Origin: Asaia sp037151935
GTDB lineage: Bacteria; Pseudomonadota; Alphaproteobacteria; Acetobacterales; Acetobacteraceae
Length of the DNA stretch: 64,000 nt
NCBI RefSeq assembly: GCF_051628905.1
Contig: NZ_CP157575.1
Coordinates: 1,178,001-1,242,000 of the forward strand
Direction: 5' to 3'
Below, piece after piece: positions 1 through 9,462 of the stretch. The notes below the pieces were generated by a model, which did not search any database, was not told the DNA's origin, and saw nothing but the letters and a program-made list of their open reading frames with translations. The position numbers were made by a program, and so were the translations under genes. Numbering within the stretch: position 1 is the first letter of the stretch; the number at the start of each line of letters is the position of its first letter.

Positions 1-120
1 GCGTGAGACAGGACTCGATTTTTCAACAGAGGCGTTGCAGAATGGGGAGTGAAACGGTCCGCTATCTGACGCGCTTATGTCGCTCTCCCTTCGTTTTCCT
101 TTCTGTTCAAGGACGAGACC

Positions 121-1389
121 ATGTCGGCCTCCGCCCGCCCTTCGCCCCTGTCACAACTCCTCTCCTACCCACCGCTCGTCGCCCTCAAGCCCTACTGGCG
201 CGTGACAATCGCCGCGTTTCTAGGCTGGTTTCTCGACGCTTTCGACCAGACAGCCCTGCTTCTGACACTACCTGACATCTCTCATGATTTCGGGGTGACG
301 ATCAGTGCCATGGGCTCCGTCCTGCTCGCCCAGAGCATCGGCCGGGCAATCGGTAATACGGGTTGGGGCTGGTTGGCAGACCGTTACGGGCGACGACTCG
401 CCTTTCTTCTGGGAGTGCTGTGGTTTGGTGTATTCTCGGCGGCGACAGGCTTTTCCAACGGTCTGATCAGCATGATCGTCATCCAGTTTCTGTTCGGTAT
501 CGGCTTCGGCGGCGAATGGACGGCTTCCGCTGCGCTGCTGATGGAAAGCGTGCCGGGGCGCAGCCGCGCCATGGCTTCGGCCATCATGATGTCTGGCTAT
601 GAGCTGGGCTTTCTCGCTGCAACGGCAGCACAAGCGATCATCCTGCCGCATTACTCGTGGCGTCTTCTTTTCTTCATAGGGCTCGCCCCTGCCCTGCTCG
701 CGCTCTTCATCCGTATCGGGGTGCAGGAGAGCCCGGTCTGGAAACTGAAACAGGAAGAGCGTCGCAATGCCACCGAAGCGGCGCCTGCACCGAAAGTAAA
801 ATTCGTGCTGACCATGGCGGCCGTGCAGGCCATCGCGCTCATGTCGTTTCTCGAGTTCCAGAAGGCGGCCATCTACAGCCTGTATCCGACCATCCTGCGC
901 GGTGTGCATCATCTGAGCCCGGCGATGGTCTTCTGGCCGATAGGCTGTTTCTGCATAGGCTCGCTGATCGGCAAGCTTGGCTGCGGCGCCCTGGCCAGCC
1001 GTTTTGGCGATCTGCGCGTCATTATCGGCACTCTGATCGTGGTGGTGCTCACCATCTATCCGTTCCTGAGTGCCAGCGCCTATCCTGTGCTGTTGATCTC
1101 TGCCGTGATCATGGGGCTTGCAGCTTCAGGGGTTTTCGCCCTTGTGCCGCATTATCTGGCCAAGCGCTTCCCTTCAGATACCCGCAGTTTCGGCATGGGA
1201 CTGAGCTACGCCATCGGCTCGCTCGGTCAGGGTCTGGCAGGCAAGCTCGTACCTGTTTGCGGGCGGTCACTCGGCCTGCCCCTTTCGGCCCAGATCTTTG
1301 TGATCGGGTCGAGCGTCGTCGTGGGGGCGATTGCCCTGATCAAGCCAAAGGAATTGCCGGGCGAGACAATGGAGATCGAGCACCACTGA
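121..1389 (+). CDS. MFS transporter, SHS-like carboxylate/sugar-acid permease
   Basis: A 422-residue inner-membrane secondary transporter of the major facilitator superfamily. About 12 hydrophobic segments are readable. The cytoplasmic loop 2-3 signature GWGWLADRYGRR lies at residues 81-92, and a GGEW motif follows in helix 4. This helix 4 pattern, and the GWFLDAFDQ motif in helix 1, resemble the sialate/lactate:H+ symporter (SHS) group, so an organic acid is a reasonable substrate class, but the substrate is not determined by sequence. The start is supported by an AGGA element about 7 bases upstream. It stands alone, converges on the PKS gene, and ends at a shared terminator. No upstream gene is visible in bases 1-120. 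Confidence 0.85.
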   Translation: MSASARPSPLSQLLSYPPLVALKPYWRVTIAAFLGWFLDAFDQTALLLTLPDISHDFGVTISAMGSVLLAQSIGRAIGNTGWGWLADRYGRRLAFLLGVLWFGVFSAATGFSNGLISMIVIQFLFGIGFGGEWTASAALLMESVPGRSRAMASAIMMSGYELGFLAATAAQAIILPHYSWRLLFFIGLAPALLALFIRIGVQESPVWKLKQEERRNATEAAPAPKVKFVLTMAAVQAIALMSFLEFQKAAIYSLYPTILRGVHHLSPAMVFWPIGCFCIGSLIGKLGCGALASRFGDLRVIIGTLIVVVLTIYPFLSASAYPVLLISAVIMGLAASGVFALVPHYLAKRFPSDTRSFGMGLSYAIGSLGQGLAGKLVPVCGRSLGLPLSAQIFVIGSSVVVGAIALIKPKELPGETMEIEHH

Positions 1390-1413
1390 CGACAAGCCTC
1401 ACCACTGCAAAGC

Positions 1414-1448
1414 AAAAAGCCGGAAGGGTTTCCCCTCCCGGCTTTTTT
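1414..1448. terminator. Bidirectional intrinsic terminator between MFS gene and PKS
   Basis: A long inverted repeat of about 15 bp with one mismatch (AAAAAGCCGGAAGGG pairing with CCCTCCCGGCTTTTTT) has a very short loop. An A-run on one flank and a T-run on the other let it work on both strands. It sits between two convergent genes, 25 bases after the MFS stop and about 20 bases past the PKS stop. Confidence 0.85.
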
Positions 1449-1467
1449 CATGAACTGCCCAATGACC

Positions 1468-4400
1468 TCAGGCCGAAGCCAGAGCGTTCAGACTGATCTG
1501 ACGCAGGACATTCTTCGCGATTTCGCGAATGGGTTCATTGCGTGACAGCACCAGCAAGGAGATTTCGACATTGAATTCGGTCTTGATCGCCGTCTGAATT
1601 TCGACACCGGCGAGGGAGTCCACCCCGAGTTCGTTGGGACGCGCGCCAGGGTCGATACTGTCAGGTGCCATCTTGAGCACACTGCCCAGAATGGTCTTCA
1701 CATTCTCCAGCACAAACTCATACCGCTCCTCCGGCGACAGCGCCTGAAGATGCGCAAGCTTCTGCGCCGAGGAGTTGCGGTCGTTTTTCTCACGACGGAT
1801 AAGTGCGAATTTGGGATTGCGCTCGATGGCCCCGTGATGGGTGAAGCAGGTCTCCCAGTCAATCGCCATCGCCGCCACCGTATCCCGGTCACGATTGAGC
1901 AGGTCCGGCAGAAGCGAGAGCGCTTCCTCACCTTGCAGGAGGCGGAAGCCCGCATTTTCGAAAAACTGCACGACGCTACCCTCCTGCGCCAGCATGCCCA
2001 CTTCCGCAATCGGCCCCCATTGCACGGAAAGCGCAGGGTACCCAGCCTTCCGCCGCGCGCTGGCCAGCGCGTCGAGCCAGGTATTGGCGGCGAGATAGCT
2101 GCTCTGACCGATATTGCCCGTAACGGTGACGATGGACGAATACAGCACGAAATAATCGAGCGGACAGTCGCGCGTCAGTTCATCAAGATGTCGCCCACCG
2201 AGGATCTTGGGCGCCAGCACCCGACGGAGGCTCTCTTCGGTATATTTCGAGACCAGCCTGTCATCGAGCACGCCTGCCGCGTGAAAAACGCCCTTGAGTG
2301 GCTGACCTGCCTCCAGGATAGCCGCCTTTACGCGCGTCAGATCTTCCATAATGGCAACATCGCCATAATGCAGCGTCACGCGAGCACCTGCCTTCTTCAG
2401 GGCTTTGATCCGGCCCAGTGTCTCGGCGTCATCGCGCTTGCTACGCCCCATCAGGTGAAGGTGACGCGCCCCATTGGCGGCAAGCCAGGCTGCGGTTGCA
2501 AGACCAAGTCCGCCCTGACCGCCTGTCACCAGATAGGCCCCTTGTGGGTCGATCGGCCTTACAGGCTGACGCTGGGCACGGACATCGGCCAGATCCTCGT
2601 AGGAAACGAGAATCTTCCCGATATGCTTAGCTGACGACATGAACTTGAAGGCTTCGCGCACCTCCGATGCCGGATAAACCTTGTGAGGCAGAATGACCGT
2701 GTCGAATTTACGCGACAGATAAGGAATGCGATCGAAAATCGACACAGCCTTGCGATGGTCATTAGCCATCATCAGATCGAGATCGAAACTGTGGAACGAG
2801 ACATTGCCGTTGAAGCTGAACTGCGACAGATCGCGCTTCTCCCAGATGTCCTTCTTGCCGATTTCGACAAAACGCCCGGTATTGCACAAGAGCGCAAGGC
2901 TATGAGCTTGCATCTCGCCGGGAAGGCTGTTGAGCACGACATCGACGCCCTTGCCCCCGGTCACATCGAGAATACCCTCGTAGAAAGCGAGACTGCGTGA
3001 GTCCCAAACAGCCTCGCAGCCCCGATCGAGCAGGATCTGCCGCTTCTCGTCATTACTGGCCGTCGCAAAAATTCGGGCGCCGATAATCTTGGCGATTTCT
3101 ATCGCCGCAAGCCCGACGCCACCGGCCGCGGAATGCACAAGCAGGATCTCGCCTTTCTTGAGGTGGGCGAGATCGTGCAGGCAATAAAGCGCGGTTGCGA
3201 TAGCGATGGGCAGACCCGTGGCTTCGGCAACCGTCAAAGGACGCCCCGCCGTCTCGAAGAGGTCGAGCGGCATGACGCGAAAGCCCTTGACCGGCAGGGT
3301 CATATGCGAAGCAAAGCAGCCGGGATGGCAGGTCAGATAGCGCTTGCCGACCTCGAAACGCTTGACTCCCTTGCCAACCGCCACAACCTCGAAACAGCAC
3401 TCCATACCCATCTCGACCGTATGATAGGTGTCGAGCAGGAATTTTTCGGGCAGGACCGAAATCCCCTTGAGCATGTCCTTGAAATTGAGTGAGGTCGCCA
3501 GAATACGGATCGTGATCTCGCCACGCCCCGGAGGGCGTACGTCGAAGGCTTTGTAATAAAGACCGTCCAGCGTGCCTGTGCGGCTCTTTTGCAGCTTGAT
3601 GCCCGGTGCACCCGGCAGTTGCGCCAAGCTTCTGTCCGGCTGCCCCTCAATCGGCATGAAGCGTGGCACGAAACGCCTCCCTTCGCGTAGCGCCACTTCG
3701 GCCTCGGAATCCTCATTCAGGACTTCTGCAGCGAGCGCGGTCAACGCCTCGGGTGTCGAGAGCGTATCGACGTCGATCACCTTGCCCCGGAACTCGGGAC
3801 GCTCATCGACCAGCCCCTTGAAGAAACCCACGAGCGCCGCCCCATCCGGATTGACGCATACCTGTTTGGCAAGCACGTCTTCCGGGTCGAAGAACAGGGA
3901 GTTTTCAGAAACGAAGATGAGCCTTGGCTGCTTCTCTCCATTCTCGAATGACAGGCGTTTACCGAATTTGACCAGCGTATTGACCTGATCAACGATTGTA
4001 TCGAATGCACCGTCTTGCTGCAGGCCCGCGCTATACAGCACGGCATCGAGCGTCAGACCGGGTTCCAAGCCGATCGTCTCTGCCGTTATCGCACCCGCGC
4101 GTGGCGCTGAAAGGACCGTGACGCCGTGTTCCTCCAAAAGCACCGAGAGTTTTTTGACAGCAGCCGCTTTATGACCGGCAATGAGGATAGTCTTGGGTTC
4201 GGCGAAAAGGATCGATGCTTCGGTTTCGGTCCATTTGATGAAATATTGCTGGGTTTCCACCGCTTTGGTGACTTCTCTGCGCGCGCGCGGCACCTCGGCA
4301 AGGCGCAGCCCCCTGATTTCGGCGGCAGGCATTCCCTCGGTCGTGTAGAGCCGCAGCGTTGCCTCGATCAGGCTCTGGCTGATCGAGGTGATCTCGACCC

Positions 4401-7400
4401 GGGCCACGATCTCGGTCAGCCCCCTGGCAAAACAGCTCAGACGCTCGAAGCCGACCGGCACATACATGTGGTCGGAGAAGCTCTCAGGCACCAGACCGAT
4501 CAAGGCATGCATCGCACCGTCGAGCAGCGCCGGGTGCAGATGATAGGCCGCAGCCTCCGCCTGCTCTGCCTCGTTCAACCCTATCTTCGCATAGGCAACG
4601 CGCCCTTGCACGGCAAAGCGTTGCAGGGTCTGGAAGCTCGGCCCGTAATGGAAGCCATGAGCACGGATCTTCTCATACAGACCTGTTCCCTCATGGCCCT
4701 GCGCCAGACAATCGCGCGCTTCGTCCCTGTCGATAACCGGCATGGACCAGGGCGCTGCGGAGAGGATATCGACCCGACCATGGTCGAGCCACATCTCGCT
4801 GTATTCCTCTTTCGCGCTGAAAAAGCGCAGGGTCTTCTTTACCTCGTCATAGGCCAGATGCATGACAGGGTTATCGCCGGTCTGCACCACCAGCGGTGCA
4901 AGAATCTCGAAATTCTCTAGCACGATGCCGGTTTGACCCTCGACTTCATGACCGACCGCCAGAGCAGACTCGATGAAGCCGGCCGCAGGCAGCAGAACGA
5001 CATTGTCGATGCAGTGATCCTTGAGCCACGGCACGCCGAGTTCGGTCAGATCCACCACCCAGGATTTGCCCGGAATCATGGTTCCGAAGCCAATCAGCGG
5101 ATGACCGCCACCGCCCTGGCGAAAGCGTTTTTCGCGCTCGTTCTCGACCCAGCATTCCTCTCGTGACCAGCGATAAGAAGGCAGATCGATCAACACGCCT
5201 CCCGTGATAGCCTGCCAGTCGAGACGGGAGGTTTGAAGAATTATGTTGGCGACGGCGTTTTCGAGGCATTTCGCCTCGTCTTCCTGACGATTGAGCGTGC
5301 TGATGACGCTCAGCTTGGCCTGCTGCTTATCTGCCACCGATTTCAACGAGCGCCCGATTACCGGATGCGGGCCGATCTCGACAAACTGCGTGAAGCCGTC
5401 AGCCAGACACGCCTCCACAGCCGAGGCAAAAAGAACCGGCTGTCTGGCATTCCTGAACCAGTAATCGGAATCGACGCGATGCTCTTCTGCCGTTACTGCA
5501 CCATGAACGGTAGAGTAAAAAGGCGTGGTCGCCGCCTTAGGAGAAAGAGCGGTCAGTGCCGTTTTCAGATCGGCTTCGATACGATCCATAACAGGGCTGT
5601 GGAACGGCACATCGACATTCAGAATGCGGTTAAATATCCCCTTCTGCGACAGATGAGCGGAAAGCGTTCCGATGGCGTCTTCCGGCCCCGCAATCGTGCA
5701 GGTGTTGGGGGCATTGATCGCTGCCACGCAGAGTGCTGGCGCCTGTCCGTCAATAATTTCCTGCGCGGCTTCGGCGGAGAGACCGACAGCAAGCATGCGC
5801 CCCGTTCCGTCGAGACTGCCCTGCAACGTGCTGCGATAATAGATGACGGTCACGGCATCATCGAGACTCAGCGCGCCAGCAACATAGGCTGCGGCAACCT
5901 CCCCCATGCTGTGGCCCAGAACCGCGTCAGGCAAGATGCCCTGCTGCGCGAGATATTCCGTCACCAGAACCTGAATAACGAAAATCGCAGGCTGGAGAAT
6001 GGCCGTGTTGTCGATACGCGAAGCGGCTTCTTCCTTCAGGATTTCATCGACAATCGAAAAGCCTGAGAGCGCCTTGAAAATCGTGTCGCACCGCCGTGCC
6101 TTGGCCAGAACCGCCTCTGGCGCATGCTGCAACAGATAGCGCCCCATCCCCCACCATTGCGGCCCCACCCCGGAATAGACGAACACGATGCCACGCCCCG
6201 ATTGCGCTTCGACACTTGCCTGGAGCACGTCGTCCTGCCGCTGATCCTGCAGATAGCCATCGAGCTTGGCACCCAGATCCTTCTCATCGCGCGCCAGAAT
6301 GAGAAGGCGGTTGCGGAACAGCGTGCGTGACGTCGCAAGGCTGAAAGCCAGATCGCCCAGAGCAGGTGCCGGATCGGCCTCTAGGCGCTCGCGATAAGCC
6401 GCCGCCATGAGCGGCAATGAGGTTTTGGAAAAAGCCGTCAGCAGGAAAGGGATTTTTCCATTGATCCGCTGCGCCGCGACGTTACCGCGCGCAGTTTTCT
6501 TTTTCGTCTCGGGACGACGAAGCAACGCTATGGCATTCGTGCCGCCATAGCCGAACGAATTGACCCCGGCGTAACAAGCGGGCTTTGCGGTCGCGAGCGA
6601 GCGCATCCCGCCACGTGCCACGTCGAGATTCCATTCATCGAGGTGGATGGAAGGATTGATGTTCTGCAAACGCGGCTGCGGTGGCGCCGCCTGATGCCGC
6701 AGGCACAAGGCGGCCTTGAGCGTACCCAGCGCGCCTGCTGCGGCCTCGGTATGACCGAGATTGGCCTTGATCGCCCCGATGACCAGCTTTTCGTCCTTGA
6801 AGCGGGCAATGGATTGCGACAGCGCATAGGTCTCGATCGGGTCGCCTGCCGGCGTGCCTGTGCCGTGGGTCTCGACATAGGCCACCTCGCTCGGCTCGAC
6901 CTGGGCTGCCTCCAGTACCTCGGTCATCAGACGCGACTGCGCCCCGGCATCGGGCGAAGTCAGAAACTGGGTGCGTCCGTCCGAGTTCACCCCGGTCGAA
7001 CTGACGATAGCATGGACGGTATCGCCATCGCGCTCGGCATCCTCAAGGCGCTTTAGAATGAAGACGACGCTTCCTTCGCCTCGGCCATAGCCGTCCGCAG
7101 CCGCATCGAAGCTCTTCGAGCGCCCATCACGGGCGATGAAATGCCCCTTGGACATGAAGATCGAGGTCTGCGGACAGATCATGAGGCTGACGCCGCCGGT
7201 AATGGCCACATCGGTCTCGCCCTCATTCAGGCTGCGACAAGCCTGATGCAGCGCCACGAGCGAGGAAGAACAGGCCGTGTCGATCGACATGCAAGGCCCC
7301 TGCAAATCGTAGACATGCGCCAGTCGGGCCGAAAGCATGGTCGATGGCGTGGCCGTTGCTGCAAAGTGATCGCGCACTGTCGGCAGATTATAGGGGCTCG

Positions 7401-7815
7401 ATGTATGGGCATGGGCATCGACGGCAAAAATACCGATGAAGACGCCGGTTTTGTGCCCTGCCAGTCTGGCAGGCACAACGCGGGCGTTCTCCATCGCCTC
7501 CCACGTTACTTCGAGCAGCAATTTCTGCTGCGGATCCAGAATCTGCGCCTCTCTCGGGGAAATCCCAAAAAAGAGCGGCTCGAATTCGTGGATGTTTCTT
7601 TTAAGAAAACTGCCCCTTCGCATATAGGTTTTCGACGGGGCTTCGATTTCCTCAGCGTAGAAGCGTTTGACGCTCCAGCGCTCTTCGGGAATATCGGTGA
7701 CTGCCTCACCCTCCGCACAGAGAAACGACCAGAGTTCGTCGACATTCCTGATATTGGGTGCCAGGCGGCAACCGATCCCGACGATGGCGATATCAGCAGT
7801 TTTCTTGCGCGACAT
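1468..7815 (-). CDS. Fully reducing single-module type I polyketide synthase (KS-AT-DH-ER-KR-ACP)
   Basis: A 2115-residue multidomain synthase. Domains in order: KS about 8-435 (Cys182 in DTACSSS, His317 in VETHGTG, His355 in NLGHTEAAAG); AT about 545-840 (Ser636 in GHSMGE; a VPFHSP motif nearer the malonyl HAFH type than the methylmalonyl YASH type); DH about 900-1170 (His934, and Asp1099 in HPALLDG); a structural KR half about 1195-1390; ER about 1405-1740 (HSAAGGVGLAA at 1561); KR about 1755-1940 (YLVTGGQGGLG at 1761, LDD at 1850-1852 as in B-type KRs, Tyr1907); ACP about 2030-2105 (Ser2067 in GVDSLAG). It has no loading module, methyltransferase or thioesterase, so primer supply and product release must come from other proteins. 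Inferred role: full-cycle extension of an acyl chain, probably from malonyl units. It lies 97 bases downstream of an AMP-ligase-like gene on the same strand. The DH motif has Asn where Gly is usual in HxxxGxxxxP. The product is unknown. Confidence 0.93.
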   Translation of the reverse strand: MSRKKTADIAIVGIGCRLAPNIRNVDELWSFLCAEGEAVTDIPEERWSVKRFYAEEIEAPSKTYMRRGSFLKRNIHEFEPLFFGISPREAQILDPQQKLLLEVTWEAMENARVVPARLAGHKTGVFIGIFAVDAHAHTSSPYNLPTVRDHFAATATPSTMLSARLAHVYDLQGPCMSIDTACSSSLVALHQACRSLNEGETDVAITGGVSLMICPQTSIFMSKGHFIARDGRSKSFDAAADGYGRGEGSVVFILKRLEDAERDGDTVHAIVSSTGVNSDGRTQFLTSPDAGAQSRLMTEVLEAAQVEPSEVAYVETHGTGTPAGDPIETYALSQSIARFKDEKLVIGAIKANLGHTEAAAGALGTLKAALCLRHQAAPPQPRLQNINPSIHLDEWNLDVARGGMRSLATAKPACYAGVNSFGYGGTNAIALLRRPETKKKTARGNVAAQRINGKIPFLLTAFSKTSLPLMAAAYRERLEADPAPALGDLAFSLATSRTLFRNRLLILARDEKDLGAKLDGYLQDQRQDDVLQASVEAQSGRGIVFVYSGVGPQWWGMGRYLLQHAPEAVLAKARRCDTIFKALSGFSIVDEILKEEAASRIDNTAILQPAIFVIQVLVTEYLAQQGILPDAVLGHSMGEVAAAYVAGALSLDDAVTVIYYRSTLQGSLDGTGRMLAVGLSAEAAQEIIDGQAPALCVAAINAPNTCTIAGPEDAIGTLSAHLSQKGIFNRILNVDVPFHSPVMDRIEADLKTALTALSPKAATTPFYSTVHGAVTAEEHRVDSDYWFRNARQPVLFASAVEACLADGFTQFVEIGPHPVIGRSLKSVADKQQAKLSVISTLNRQEDEAKCLENAVANIILQTSRLDWQAITGGVLIDLPSYRWSREECWVENEREKRFRQGGGGHPLIGFGTMIPGKSWVVDLTELGVPWLKDHCIDNVVLLPAAGFIESALAVGHEVEGQTGIVLENFEILAPLVVQTGDNPVMHLAYDEVKKTLRFFSAKEEYSEMWLDHGRVDILSAAPWSMPVIDRDEARDCLAQGHEGTGLYEKIRAHGFHYGPSFQTLQRFAVQGRVAYAKIGLNEAEQAEAAAYHLHPALLDGAMHALIGLVPESFSDHMYVPVGFERLSCFARGLTEIVARVEITSISQSLIEATLRLYTTEGMPAAEIRGLRLAEVPRARREVTKAVETQQYFIKWTETEASILFAEPKTILIAGHKAAAVKKLSVLLEEHGVTVLSAPRAGAITAETIGLEPGLTLDAVLYSAGLQQDGAFDTIVDQVNTLVKFGKRLSFENGEKQPRLIFVSENSLFFDPEDVLAKQVCVNPDGAALVGFFKGLVDERPEFRGKVIDVDTLSTPEALTALAAEVLNEDSEAEVALREGRRFVPRFMPIEGQPDRSLAQLPGAPGIKLQKSRTGTLDGLYYKAFDVRPPGRGEITIRILATSLNFKDMLKGISVLPEKFLLDTYHTVEMGMECCFEVVAVGKGVKRFEVGKRYLTCHPGCFASHMTLPVKGFRVMPLDLFETAGRPLTVAEATGLPIAIATALYCLHDLAHLKKGEILLVHSAAGGVGLAAIEIAKIIGARIFATASNDEKRQILLDRGCEAVWDSRSLAFYEGILDVTGGKGVDVVLNSLPGEMQAHSLALLCNTGRFVEIGKKDIWEKRDLSQFSFNGNVSFHSFDLDLMMANDHRKAVSIFDRIPYLSRKFDTVILPHKVYPASEVREAFKFMSSAKHIGKILVSYEDLADVRAQRQPVRPIDPQGAYLVTGGQGGLGLATAAWLAANGARHLHLMGRSKRDDAETLGRIKALKKAGARVTLHYGDVAIMEDLTRVKAAILEAGQPLKGVFHAAGVLDDRLVSKYTEESLRRVLAPKILGGRHLDELTRDCPLDYFVLYSSIVTVTGNIGQSSYLAANTWLDALASARRKAGYPALSVQWGPIAEVGMLAQEGSVVQFFENAGFRLLQGEEALSLLPDLLNRDRDTVAAMAIDWETCFTHHGAIERNPKFALIRREKNDRNSSAQKLAHLQALSPEERYEFVLENVKTILGSVLKMAPDSIDPGARPNELGVDSLAGVEIQTAIKTEFNVEISLLVLSRNEPIREIAKNVLRQISLNALASA

Positions 7816-7912
7816 AACGAGAACCGAACCTTATTATCAGCAGTAATGTAAAAGACTACAGACAATGCACGCCGAACACGCGTGACATTTCATTGTCTGA
7901 TCCCTTCGAACT

Positions 7913-9376
7913 TTATCGAAGCGTATTTTCCGACCGTCGGAAAGCCTGCGACAATCGATCGCGATCAACATGACCATCGAGCGACCAAGGAATATGGTCT
8001 ACCGTCATGACGCAAACCGGTGGCAGGGTAGGATAGAACGCGCGAAGCGCCTGAGCCAGATGATCGGTGTTGAAACGCTCCGAGGAGGCGAAAGCAATAT
8101 TCAACCGATCTCTGCCAGCCTCATCCAGTGAGAGGAAGCTACCCAGCTCGCGCTGCCCAAGTATGTCGCGCGCAATGTCATCAATGACTCCGAGGTCGAA
8201 TTTCTCTCCCCCGAGAGAGACGAGATCGTCGACGCGCCCTGTGATACGCAGCTTTTGCCCGGCGTCGAGAATGCCGCGATCGCCCGGATAGAACCATCCC
8301 TCCGAAAAATGACGGGATTGCGTTTTATGACCATCGACATAGCCGTTCAACAGGCCAGAACTCCTGATGCGTAAAATGCCTTCTTCGCCGTCGGGCACTC
8401 GCCCCCCCTGAGGATCGACCACCTGAAGCGAGACCCAGGGAAGTGGCGTCCCAACCATATGCTCGGTTTCGAATGACGCGGCATCACCCACAGCAATCGC
8501 CCCGGCCTCATCGGTACCGTAAGCAACAACAAGGCTGCGCGTCAGCTTCTCGAGCGTCTTGTCTCTCAATGCACGGCTTAACCTGCCACCGGTCACCACG
8601 AGTTTCAGCGTGTCGAGTGGCCTCATGCCAGGCGGTAGGACTTCGATGATATGAGCAAGATGGCCGGGCGTTACGACAGCGACCGTCGCAATCTTACGGG
8701 CGATGAGAATGCCTATATCCGTGTGACTGACAAAATTCAGCGGTGAGCCGCCGCAGAGCGCACTGCACCCAACGATAAAACCGGTCAGGGAAATGACACC
8801 GATCGTTGACAAGACATGCGGCCGGTCAATACTCGCGCGCGCCAGGATCTGATCCTGAAAGATCATGTGCATGATCGCCATTTCGGCCTGGCGAAAACTC
8901 ATCGACAAGACGTGGCGCTCGGCGTCCGTACCCGCAGCGATCGCGTACCGGCATATCGTATCGCAATCGATGCTGATATCGACCGATTGAGGCTCGGCTT
9001 CGCGAACACGGGCGAGCCATCCCTCGTTAACCTCGAGAACCTGCACATCCTGAAGCGACAGCCCACCCAGGGAGAGGATCAGGTCCGGCTCGAGGAGGCG
9101 GATATCGCGCAGGAAGGACGGGTTCGAACTCTCAGAAAGCGATGCGCTTGCGACCCCAAGAGACGCGAGCGCCAGAACGAAAACCCAATGCCAGTAAAGA
9201 TTTCCGCAATGGATACCGACGAGCCGGGGCTCTACCTCCCGAAGCTTGCTCAGTGCAGCTGCAACAGCTCTCACATCGATGTCGAGCTGGGCGAAGGTCC
9301 AGTCCTGCGACAGACTGTCGAACGCCAGGGATTGCGGAGTCTGCTTCGCGTGCCGCAAGACCATAGTATGAAACAT
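7913..9376 (-). CDS. Degenerate ANL-superfamily (AMP-ligase-like) protein
   Basis: About 487 residues with the overall layout of adenylate-forming enzymes. An A5-like VAYGTDEAG lies at 284-292, A7-like YPGDRG at 363-368, and A8-like GRVDDLVSLGG at 380-390. Two key motifs are abnormal. The ATP-phosphate loop (normally SGTTGxPK) reads AAGTDAERH near residues 147-155 with no Pro-Lys. The C-terminal catalytic Lys of the A10 motif is replaced by His469 (SLDGHVDRDRL). A classical adenylation reaction is therefore doubtful; it may be a scaffold, an acyl-transfer or condensation-helper homologue, or a decaying gene. The start at 9376 is preferred over upstream codons because it follows a GGGGA element. 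It lies between the Hint protein and the PKS on the same strand. Confidence 0.75.
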   Translation of the reverse strand: MFHTMVLRHAKQTPQSLAFDSLSQDWTFAQLDIDVRAVAAALSKLREVEPRLVGIHCGNLYWHWVFVLALASLGVASASLSESSNPSFLRDIRLLEPDLILSLGGLSLQDVQVLEVNEGWLARVREAEPQSVDISIDCDTICRYAIAAGTDAERHVLSMSFRQAEMAIMHMIFQDQILARASIDRPHVLSTIGVISLTGFIVGCSALCGGSPLNFVSHTDIGILIARKIATVAVVTPGHLAHIIEVLPPGMRPLDTLKLVVTGGRLSRALRDKTLEKLTRSLVVAYGTDEAGAIAVGDAASFETEHMVGTPLPWVSLQVVDPQGGRVPDGEEGILRIRSSGLLNGYVDGHKTQSRHFSEGWFYPGDRGILDAGQKLRITGRVDDLVSLGGEKFDLGVIDDIARDILGQRELGSFLSLDEAGRDRLNIAFASSERFNTDHLAQALRAFYPTLPPVCVMTVDHIPWSLDGHVDRDRLSQAFRRSENTLR

Positions 9377-9390
9377 CTCTGTCAATCCCC

Positions 9391-9423
9391 AAACAAAAAT
9401 GGGGCGGCCATAACGACCGCCCA
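9391..9423 (-). terminator. Terminator or attenuator just ahead of the AMP-ligase-like gene
   Basis: Read on the minus strand, GGGCGG pairs with CCGCCC across a 9-base loop and is followed by CATTTTTG. It lies 40 bases after the Hint-protein stop, and its T-run ends only about 15 bases before the start of the ligase-like gene. There is no room for a separate promoter after it, so the ligase and PKS probably depend on read-through from the Hint gene. Confidence 0.6.
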
Positions 9424-9462
9424 CTTTACCCAAAAAACGAGGGTCGTCCGGATAACCCGGTT

